Positions 44,369 through 50,788 of a stretch of DNA of 64,000 nt are shown here, in pieces; positions within the stretch are counted from its first letter, which is position 1; every line of letters starts with the position of its first letter. Made by a program: the position numbers and the translations under genes. The DNA comes from SCTM01 sp965279655 (GTDB lineage: Bacteria > Pseudomonadota > Alphaproteobacteria > Rhodospirillales > Rhodospirillaceae), in the NCBI GenBank assembly GCA_965279655.1, contig OZ257255.1:806001-870000 (forward strand), written 5' to 3'. The notes beneath the pieces are model-generated. The model had not been told where the DNA came from and did not search any database. It worked only from the letters and a program-made list of their open reading frames with translations.

Positions 44369-45858
44369 TTTTCAGCTCCTGGTCCGAGGAACATGGAGTC
44401 CACGATCATCTCTTTGTCGTCGCCGGCGACGCTCGCCACGAACTTCATCGGTATCGGGGCGCCGGTCACCAGGTCACCCGGCATCGTGACCATCAAACGC
44501 ACGGCGCGCAGGTCGTCCCGGTCGACCACGATGCGCACCCCGCGCTGCGTCTCCACCACGCCCACCCCGGTCAGGGTCGCCGCGCGCAAGCCGTCGAGAA
44601 CGATTTCGATCGAGCGCCCGACGCGTGCCTTGTTCGCGACATTGACGGTGTACGCGTTGCGCACGTCGCCGTTGGATAGCATCACAAACGTCGGATTTCG
44701 TTCGTGCTGCACGCTAATTGAGAACGTGCCGCGCGACAGCAGGGCCGTCAGCATGATCGCGCCAGTGATCGCGATGATGACAGCGTAGGCCACGGTGCGA
44801 ACACGGACCGGCCGGAACACCGGCTTCTGTCCCTGCTGCCTTCGAGTGATGTTGATGTCCGTATCGTAGCCGATCAGGCCCTTCTGCCTGCCGACTTTTG
44901 TCATGATGTCGTCACAGGCGTCGACGCACAGCGCGCATTGAATGCAGGCAAGCTGCAAGCCGTCGCGGATGTCGATCCCGGTCGGACAGGCCGCCACACA
45001 TTGGCGACAATCCACACAATCGCCGCGTCCGTCCCACGTGTCGCCCTTCTTATGGGCGCCGCGCGGCTCTCCCCGGTCGCGGCGATAGGTCACGATGAGG
45101 GAATGCTCGTCGAGCATGGCCGACTGAATGCGCGGCCACGGGCACATGTAGATGCACACCTGTTCGCGCGCGAGGCCGCCCAGTACGTATGTCGTGGCCG
45201 TGAGGACCGCGACGGAGATATAAGCGATCGGCGCCGCCGACAGAGAGACAAGCTGGTGGGCGAGGGTGGGTGCGTCAGCGAAATAGAACACCCAGGCGCC
45301 ACCGGTCGCGACCGCGATCACAAGCCAGATTCCGTGCTTGAGGACGCGCTTGGTGAGTTTGGGCAAACTCCAGGGTGCGCGGTCAAGGCGGATACGTTCG
45401 TTGCGATCACCCTCGATCAGACGCTCGACGTGCACGAACAGATCGGTCCAGATGGTCTGCGGGCAGGCATAGCCGCACCACGCACGACCGGCGAGCGCCG
45501 TCACCAGGAACAATCCCACGGCGGCGATGACGAGCAGCCCGGTGAAGTAATAAACTTCCTGAGGCCACAACTCGATGAAGAAGAAATAGAACCGGCGTCC
45601 GGGAAAATCGATCAGCACCGCCTGATCTGGCATGCCGGAACCGCGATCCCAGCGCAACCAGGGTGTGATGTAGTAGATGGCCAAGGTGATGGCCATCGCC
45701 AGCCACTTCACCTTGCGGAACGTCCCGTGTACCAGCTTCGGGAAGACCTTTTCCCGCGGCTTGAAAAGGGCGAGGCGCTCAGGGGCGTTGACCGCCGAGA
45801 CCTCAACCTTCTCGACGCCATGGGAACCGAGGGTTTCGTGGTCTGTCCCGCTGTCCAT
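44365..45858 (-). CDS. ccoG: cbb3 oxidase accessory ferredoxin CcoG/FixG
   Basis: 497 residues. Five or six transmembrane helices, the conserved AWCGYACPQTIWTDLF, YMCPWPRIQSAML, and two [4Fe-4S] motifs, CVDCRQCVAACP (about 280) and CIQCALCVDACD (about 310). The C-terminal immunoglobulin-like domain starts near 370. CcoG is a Cu(II) reductase supplying Cu(I) for cbb3 assembly. It lies directly after ccoP and overlaps ccoH by four bases. Confidence 0.95.
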   Translation of the reverse strand: MDSGTDHETLGSHGVEKVEVSAVNAPERLALFKPREKVFPKLVHGTFRKVKWLAMAITLAIYYITPWLRWDRGSGMPDQAVLIDFPGRRFYFFFIELWPQEVYYFTGLLVIAAVGLFLVTALAGRAWCGYACPQTIWTDLFVHVERLIEGDRNERIRLDRAPWSLPKLTKRVLKHGIWLVIAVATGGAWVFYFADAPTLAHQLVSLSAAPIAYISVAVLTATTYVLGGLAREQVCIYMCPWPRIQSAMLDEHSLIVTYRRDRGEPRGAHKKGDTWDGRGDCVDCRQCVAACPTGIDIRDGLQLACIQCALCVDACDDIMTKVGRQKGLIGYDTDINITRRQQGQKPVFRPVRVRTVAYAVIIAITGAIMLTALLSRGTFSISVQHERNPTFVMLSNGDVRNAYTVNVANKARVGRSIEIVLDGLRAATLTGVGVVETQRGVRIVVDRDDLRAVRLMVTMPGDLVTGAPIPMKFVASVAGDDKEMIVDSMFLGPGAEK

Positions 45859-46781
45859 TACTTTGCCGGTACTGCGACTGCCGCGGTGCCACTTGGCGAT
45901 TTCGCTTCCGGCTCACCGCCGCCCAGCGTGTGCACATACACGGCCAGCGCGCGGATTGTCGCGGGAGAGAGCCGGGTGTTCCAAGCCGGCATGGAGGCAT
46001 TGCGGGCAGAAGAAATGGATTGCACAACCTTCTCCAAAGATCCCCCGTGCAGCCATATCTTATCTGTCAGGTTCAGCGCGCCCTGGCTGCGATCACCGCG
46101 TCCATCGGCGCCGTGACAGGTTGAACACTGGTCGGCGAAGAGCTTTCCACCCAAGGACTTCGTCGCGGTGTCGATCTCCCCGCCCGACAAGCTCAAGACA
46201 TAGTGTGCGACGGATTCGATTTGCGCACGGCTGAGCGTACCAGTCGTCAGGAACGCCGGCATTTCGCTGAATCGACTGGCGCGATCCTCATTGCGGATAC
46301 CGTGCGTGACGCTGGCCTCGATATCGCTCAGGGTGCCGCCCCAGATCCAATCGTCGTCGTTCAGGTTGGGATAACCGACAGCGCCCTGCGCGCCCGCACC
46401 GTGGCATGGCGCGCAGTTCTCTTTGAATACAGGCCGCGCACTCGCGGTGGCGTATTCAACCAGATCCGGCTCGCGTTCGAGGTCGGCCGGGATCGCGGCC
46501 AGAAGGCGGGCATCGATCTGCTTGCGGCTGTCCGCGACGGTCGCGAGTTCGCGGGCGACTTGGCCCCGTTGCGACCAACCGATCACGCCGCGGCTATAGC
46601 CTGACAGCATCGGCCAGGACGGCATGACGATCCAGTAGCCGATGGCCCAGACGACACACGCCAGGAATACCGTCAGCCACCACCGCGGCAGCGGATTGTT
46701 CAGTTCCTGAATGCCGTCCCAGGAATGATGCCGGATCTCCGCTCCGGTGGCCGGGTCGCGTTGTGGGGTCTGAGCGCTCAT
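45858..46781 (-). CDS. ccoP: cbb3 oxidase diheme subunit CcoP
   Basis: 307 residues. An N-terminal segment with HHSWDGIQELNNPLPRWW and one transmembrane helix (WWLTVFLACVVWAIGYW), then two cytochrome c domains with heme motifs CAPCH (about 122) and CSTCH (about 217), each with a distal Met region. It carries electrons from soluble cytochrome c to CcoO. The start overlaps the ccoQ stop. The C-terminus (GTAAVAVPAK) is a short polar tail. Confidence 0.95.
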   Translation of the reverse strand: MSAQTPQRDPATGAEIRHHSWDGIQELNNPLPRWWLTVFLACVVWAIGYWIVMPSWPMLSGYSRGVIGWSQRGQVARELATVADSRKQIDARLLAAIPADLEREPDLVEYATASARPVFKENCAPCHGAGAQGAVGYPNLNDDDWIWGGTLSDIEASVTHGIRNEDRASRFSEMPAFLTTGTLSRAQIESVAHYVLSLSGGEIDTATKSLGGKLFADQCSTCHGADGRGDRSQGALNLTDKIWLHGGSLEKVVQSISSARNASMPAWNTRLSPATIRALAVYVHTLGGGEPEAKSPSGTAAVAVPAK

Positions 46782-46942
46782 CGAATTTGCTCCTCATCCT
46801 TCAGCGGCATGAGTGCTGCAGCCTCGAAGGTCTTCTTGTTCCGGGGGCGCAGCACGTAGATCAGCACGGCCACGAAAAACGCGATGAAATAGAGCAGGCC
46901 CGAACTCTGGGCGAGGCCCTGGAGAGCGTTGTACGAGTCCAT
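46778..46942 (-). CDS. ccoQ: cbb3 oxidase subunit CcoQ
   Basis: 54 residues with one transmembrane helix: SSGLLYFIAFFVAVLIYVL followed by RPRNKKTFEAAALMPLKDEE, the typical CcoQ/FixQ pattern of a helix, then RPxxKxxF and a short acidic tail. It stabilises the CcoP interaction. It lies 5 bp after ccoO and overlaps the ccoP start. Confidence 0.93.
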   Translation of the reverse strand: MDSYNALQGLAQSSGLLYFIAFFVAVLIYVLRPRNKKTFEAAALMPLKDEEQIR

Positions 46943-46947
46943 GGCGA

Positions 46948-47673
46948 TCAGCGCTCATTCACCGTGTCGGCCTGGTATTGGCTGAAGTCGACCAGCGTTC
47001 CCAGCATTTGCATGTAAGCGACGACGGCATCGAGCTCCGTGACTTCGGCGCGATTGCCGTCGAAGTTGCGCACCACCGCTTTCGGATACCGCTTGACCAA
47101 ATCCGTGGTATCCGCGTCCGGATCGGATTGGGCGCGCAGATCAGCATTGGCGTTAGCGATCATGTCGTCCGTGTACGGCACGCCGACGGTGCGGTTCGCC
47201 TTGAGGTGGGCTGCGATGTCACCCGCCTTGACCGGCGTCTCCGCCAGAAATGCGTAGGCCGGCATGATCGATCCCGGCACCACGGCACGCGGATCGCGGA
47301 AGTGATCACGGTGCCATTCGTCGGAGTACTTGCCGCCGACCCGCGCCAGATCAGGCCCCGTACGCTTAGATCCCCATTGGAACGGGTGGTCGTACATGCT
47401 TTCCGCGGCCAGTCCGTAGTGGCCGTAGCGTTCTACCTCGTCGCGTAGCGAGCGGATCATCTGGCTATGGCAGTTGTAGCAGCCCTCGCGGACGTAAATG
47501 TCTCGGCCGGCCAGCTCTAGTGGCGAGTACGGGCGCATGCCCTGCACCTTTTCAATCGTGCTCTCGAGGTAGAAGGTCGGTGCGATTTCTACCAAGCCGC
47601 CAATCGAGACGGCGATCAAGGTGCCGATCAGAAGGAGGATCGAGTTCTTCTCGAAACGTTCGTGACTAATCAT
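46948..47673 (-). CDS. ccoO: cbb3 oxidase monoheme subunit CcoO
   Basis: 241 residues. An N-terminal membrane anchor (ILLLIGTLIAVSIGGLVEIAPTFYL), a single heme c motif CYNCHSQMIR (about 63), the conserved MYDHPFQWGSKRTGPDLARVGGKYSDEWH, and the distal-Met-containing segment PGSIMPAYAFL. It is membrane-bound cytochrome c facing the periplasm. The start overlaps the ccoN stop. Confidence 0.96.
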   Translation of the reverse strand: MISHERFEKNSILLLIGTLIAVSIGGLVEIAPTFYLESTIEKVQGMRPYSPLELAGRDIYVREGCYNCHSQMIRSLRDEVERYGHYGLAAESMYDHPFQWGSKRTGPDLARVGGKYSDEWHRDHFRDPRAVVPGSIMPAYAFLAETPVKAGDIAAHLKANRTVGVPYTDDMIANANADLRAQSDPDADTTDLVKRYPKAVVRNFDGNRAEVTELDAVVAYMQMLGTLVDFSQYQADTVNER

Positions 47674-49313
47674 GACACGGCTCCCGCGACCGCGGCCCGC
47701 GCAGGCATGACGTCCGTGGACTCCGCTAAATCACCACGAATGGTGCGATAGATGTTGTAGGCCATGATCACCCCACCGACGAGGAAGAGGCCTCCGCCGA
47801 GGGCGCGGATCAGATAGAACGGATGCATCGCTTCCACCGTTTCAATGAAGCTGTATTCGAGAAAGCCGAGCTTGTCGTAGGCGCGCCACATCAGACCCTG
47901 CAGGATGCCGGCGACCCACATCGAGGTGATGTAAAGCACGATGCCGACGGCCGAGACCCAGAAGTGCACATTGACGAGCTGCAGCGAGTACAGGCGCGAA
48001 CGCTTCCACAGCCAGGGAACAAGGCAGTAGATCGCGCCCATGCTGACGTAGCCGACCCAGCCCAGAGCGCCGGAGTGCGAGTGGCCCACGGTCCAATCTG
48101 TGTAGTGGCTGAGCGAGTTCACGGCTTTGATGGACATGAGCGGTCCCTCGAAGGTCGCCATGCCGTAGAACGCGACCGAAACGACCATCATGCGCAGAAC
48201 GGGATCGGTGCGCAGCTTGTCCCAAGCGCCCGAGAGCGTCATGAGGCCGTTGATCATGCCGCCCCACGACGGCATCCACAGCATGATCGAGAATGTCATG
48301 CCCAGCGTCTGCGCCCACTCGGGTAGCGCTGTGTAGTGCAGATGGTGCGGACCGGCCCAGATGTAGAGGAAAATCAGCGCCCAAAAGTGCACGATCGAGA
48401 GCTGATACGAATAGATCGGCCGCTCGGCACGCTTCGGGATGAAGTAGTACATGATCCCCAGAAAGCCCGCTGTCAGGAAGAAGCCGACGGCGTTGTGGCC
48501 GTACCACCACTGGGTCAGCGCATCCTGCACGCCGGCGAAGGCGCTGTAGCTCTTGGATCCAAGCATCGATACCGGCATCGACAGGCCGTTCACGAGATGC
48601 AGCATCGCGACAGTGACGATGAAGGCGAGATAGAACCAATTGGCCACGTAGATGTGCGGTTCTTTGCGCTTGGCGAGCGTGGCCAGGAACACGACGAGAT
48701 AGGCGACCCAAACCACGGTCAGCCACAGGTCCGCGTACCACTCCGGTTCGGCGTATTCGCGCCCCTCGGTGACGCCCAACAAGTAGCCAGACGCGGCGAT
48801 GACCAGGAACAGCTGATAGCCCCACAGCACGAACCAAGGCGCAACCGCGCCGGCGAGACGCGCGCGGCAAGTGCGCTGCACGACGTAGAATGACGTCGAC
48901 ATCAGCACGTTGCCGCCAAAAGCGAAGATCACTGCCGACGTGTGGACGGGCCGCAAGCGGCCGAAGTTGAGCCACGGCAGTCCCTGACTGAGGTCGGGGA
49001 AGCAAAGTTCGAGCGCAATGATGAGGCCGATCAGGAAGCCGACCAGGCCCCAGAACATCGAGAGGATGACGCCCGCCTTGATGACGTCGTCATTATAGCC
49101 GTCGGGTGTGGAGACATCTCCGGCCTTCAAGGCGCGATCGCCCAGGAAGATCGCCGAACTGAAGAATGCGATGGCGAAGATGCTCGCATGTATTCCCATC
49201 GCTTGGTCCGCGGCCCGCGCGGCAAGCAGGAGCATTACGACGGCAAGAGCCGCGAACAGATAGGCAAGCGGCCCATCAAAGGCGCTACCGTTGCGACTCG
49301 TGGCTATCGACAT
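47670..49313 (-). CDS. ccoN: cbb3 oxidase catalytic subunit CcoN
   Basis: 547 residues from MSIATSRNG (AAGGGTC upstream); the frame is open a further 35 codons, but these cover the promoter. Heme-copper oxidase with about twelve helices. Ligand histidines lie in VHTSAVIFAFGGN, QWWYGHNAVGFFLTAG with crosslink-type Tyr nearby, WAGPHHLHYTALP, and GHSHSGALGWVG. This is the type C oxidase core reducing O2 at high affinity. It heads ccoNOQPGHIS, all coupled by overlaps, behind a perfect FNR/FixK box. Confidence 0.97.
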   Translation of the reverse strand: MSIATSRNGSAFDGPLAYLFAALAVVMLLLAARAADQAMGIHASIFAIAFFSSAIFLGDRALKAGDVSTPDGYNDDVIKAGVILSMFWGLVGFLIGLIIALELCFPDLSQGLPWLNFGRLRPVHTSAVIFAFGGNVLMSTSFYVVQRTCRARLAGAVAPWFVLWGYQLFLVIAASGYLLGVTEGREYAEPEWYADLWLTVVWVAYLVVFLATLAKRKEPHIYVANWFYLAFIVTVAMLHLVNGLSMPVSMLGSKSYSAFAGVQDALTQWWYGHNAVGFFLTAGFLGIMYYFIPKRAERPIYSYQLSIVHFWALIFLYIWAGPHHLHYTALPEWAQTLGMTFSIMLWMPSWGGMINGLMTLSGAWDKLRTDPVLRMMVVSVAFYGMATFEGPLMSIKAVNSLSHYTDWTVGHSHSGALGWVGYVSMGAIYCLVPWLWKRSRLYSLQLVNVHFWVSAVGIVLYITSMWVAGILQGLMWRAYDKLGFLEYSFIETVEAMHPFYLIRALGGGLFLVGGVIMAYNIYRTIRGDLAESTDVMPARAAVAGAVS

Positions 49314-49376
49314 AGAGACCCTTCCTTGCGAAGCGGATGCACTTGCGACGCGGGCGCAAGCACACCTAACAGGCTC

Positions 49377-49382
49377 CGAATA
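49377..49382 (-). promoter_or_regulatory. -10 element of ccoN
   Basis: Minus-strand TATTCG, its centre 32 bases from the centre of the FNR/FixK box, exactly the class II spacing (box at -41.5). The predicted start lies near 49370, leaving a ~57-base leader. Confidence 0.5.
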
Positions 49383-49404
49383 CCCTCGCGCGCAGGGTTC
49401 AGCT

Positions 49405-49418
49405 TTGACACCCGTCAA
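49405..49418 (-). promoter_or_regulatory. FNR/FixK box of the cco operon
   Basis: TTGAC-N4-GTCAA is a perfect palindrome matching the CRP/FNR-family anaerobox (TTGAY-N4-RTCAA). It lies 92 bases before ccoN. Oxygen-limited activation of cbb3 genes by FNR/FixK is well established in alphaproteobacteria. Confidence 0.85.
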
Positions 49419-49447
49419 TCCCAGGCACCGCGGTTCACCCGCACATG

Positions 49448-49461
49448 TTGATCCAGGTCAT
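49448..49461. promoter_or_regulatory. Second, imperfect FNR/FixK-like site
   Basis: TTGAT-N4-GTCAT (minus strand ATGAC-N4-ATCAA) keeps one perfect half-site. Centred 62 bases before the TauE/SafE-like gene, it could serve that gene divergently. Confidence 0.4.
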
Positions 49462-49516
49462 GGCGTCGCCGGAGGCGATCTGCGCAAACTTTTAGGTTGG
49501 GTTCGGAAAGGCGGAA

Positions 49517-50206
49517 ATGATCACCGTTTCTGAGTTTGCGTTCGGCAGCGGCGCGGCGATGGGGCTGGCCTCCAGCCTGCACTGCACCGTCATGTGCGGC
49601 GGGATCGCCAGCGCCCTGACGTTGCCCGCGCGCGCGGGCGTCACGCGGCGTGGTATCGAGCCCCTTACACTCTTATTGCCGCACGTCGGGCGGATCTTCT
49701 CATATGTCGCGGCCGGTGCGCTGGTAGGGGCGACCGGCGCTACCTTTATCGGGGCACTCGATCAGCACATCGCCTACAGCGTACTGCAGTGGATCGCCGC
49801 CATGACGCTGGCCTGGATCGGGCTGTCGCTGGCCGGAATTGTCCCACCGCTTACGTTGATCACGCGGATGATCGGCCCCGTCTTTCGCGTCCTGTCCCGT
49901 ACGGGCGCCGATCGCGCATCGCCCCTGATCGCGGGCGCAATCTGGGGATTTCTGCCGTGTAGCATGGCATACAGCGCGTTGTTCGCCGCGACGTTCACCG
50001 GCGACGCCCTTCACGGCGCAACGCTCATGGCGGGATTCGGATTGGGAACGCTGCCTGCCCTCCTTGGCGTCGTCTTCGTCTTCCGACGCGTGGTGACGCG
50101 CGTCAGCGCCACGGGCCGCCGGGCCGCTGGCCTCGTGATCGCCGGTCTCGCCGGCGTCACGCTCATTCTTACCGCACCTGGCGGGCCGCTTTGCTTTGGG
50201 CCTTAG
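49517..50206 (+). CDS. TauE/SafE-like transporter associated with cbb3 genes
   Basis: 229 residues, six or seven membrane helices. The N-terminal helix carries SSLHCTVMCGGIASAL (HCxxMCGG), typical of the UreH/heavy-metal-transport subgroup of the sulfite exporter TauE/SafE family usually found beside ccoS/ccoI. The second half repeats the pattern as IWGFLPCSMAYSALFAATF (Pro-Cys). The cysteine, histidine and methionine in the first helix suggest copper handling rather than sulfite export; that is inference from context. It is divergent from ccoN across 203 bp with two FNR-like sites. Confidence 0.85.
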   Translation: MITVSEFAFGSGAAMGLASSLHCTVMCGGIASALTLPARAGVTRRGIEPLTLLLPHVGRIFSYVAAGALVGATGATFIGALDQHIAYSVLQWIAAMTLAWIGLSLAGIVPPLTLITRMIGPVFRVLSRTGADRASPLIAGAIWGFLPCSMAYSALFAATFTGDALHGATLMAGFGLGTLPALLGVVFVFRRVVTRVSATGRRAAGLVIAGLAGVTLILTAPGGPLCFGP

Positions 50207-50297
50207 AGGTAAACTGCGACAAGAAAAGCGGTCGCTAACGTCCTACGCGACCAGGCAACAGTCTTTCATGTAACTCCCGACTTCGGAGGTGACGTGA

Positions 50298-50567
50298 CGG
50301 ATTTCGCCGCTGTTTTTCAAGGCGGCGACGGGTTCCTACCTTGGATCATTCAATTTTAGCCTGGGTGCAAATGACGCTGGCAGTGAGCAAGTTTCGAATA
50401 TTGAGAAGCTGGTGGGCTACGACCCGCCATTTGGTGAGGGGCACATCAACCTTATGTTCACGCCCCAAATCACGCCGTTCTTTTATGGCTTGGCCGTCCA
50501 GGCGACAAATAATCTGCGGCTAAATTCAATGACGAACGTGTCAGTTGCCTGCGCGATAAATCCCTGA
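50298..50567 (+). pseudogene. Start-less open frame, possible gene remnant
   Basis: An uninterrupted 89-codon frame between stops reads as a plausible protein end: FKAATGSYLGSFNFSLGAND, then GYDPPFGEGHINLMFTPQIT and FFYGLAVQATNNLRLNSMTN, ending VSVACAINP. It lacks ATG or GTG in a sensible place and a ribosome site. Its codon use is less GC-rich than the neighbours. It may be the 3' remnant of a foreign exported beta-protein at the tRNA-proximal edge of the cbb3 island. The remainder of 50207-50617 shows nothing else. Confidence 0.3.
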
Positions 50568-50617
50568 CGCCATCGCGCGCCGCGGAAAACCGCGAATTTC
50601 CCAGAAATCAGAAAAGA

Positions 50618-50646
50618 TTAGCCGGGACCTTCTAAGTCCCGGCTAA
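50618..50646 (-). terminator. Intrinsic terminator of tRNA-Met
   Basis: TTAGCCGGGAC and GTCCCGGCTAA form a perfect 11-bp stem with a 7-base loop. On the minus strand it is followed by TCTTTTC, 27 bases past the tRNA 3' end. Confidence 0.8.
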
Positions 50647-50672
50647 GTATTTGATTTAAAACTCATATTAGG

Positions 50673-50749
50673 TGGTAGCGCGAGAGGGACTTGAACCCCC
50701 GACCCCAGGATTATGATTCCCGTGCTCTAACCAGCTGAGCTACCGCGCC
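50673..50749 (-). tRNA. tRNA-Met (anticodon CAT)
   Basis: 77 bases including an encoded CCA. The acceptor GGCGCGG pairs with TCGCGCT, the D arm is GCTCAGCTGGTTAGAGC, the anticodon loop ATCATAA carries CAT, and the T arm is GGGGGTTCAAGTCCCTC. The elongator type is likely, but CAT can also be tRNA-Ile2. Its 3' end points into the cbb3 block, which closes with a second copy of its 3' 49 bases at 41211. Confidence 0.96.
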
Positions 50750-50788
50750 GAACTCGCATGCGGGCAAGGACCCGCAAGGTCGTGGGTT

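Noticed and set aside
50341..50523. A 60-codon ATG frame in the gap before tRNA-Met
   Set aside because: Arg/Trp/Ser-rich translation and no ribosome site; another frame of the same DNA reads more protein-like.
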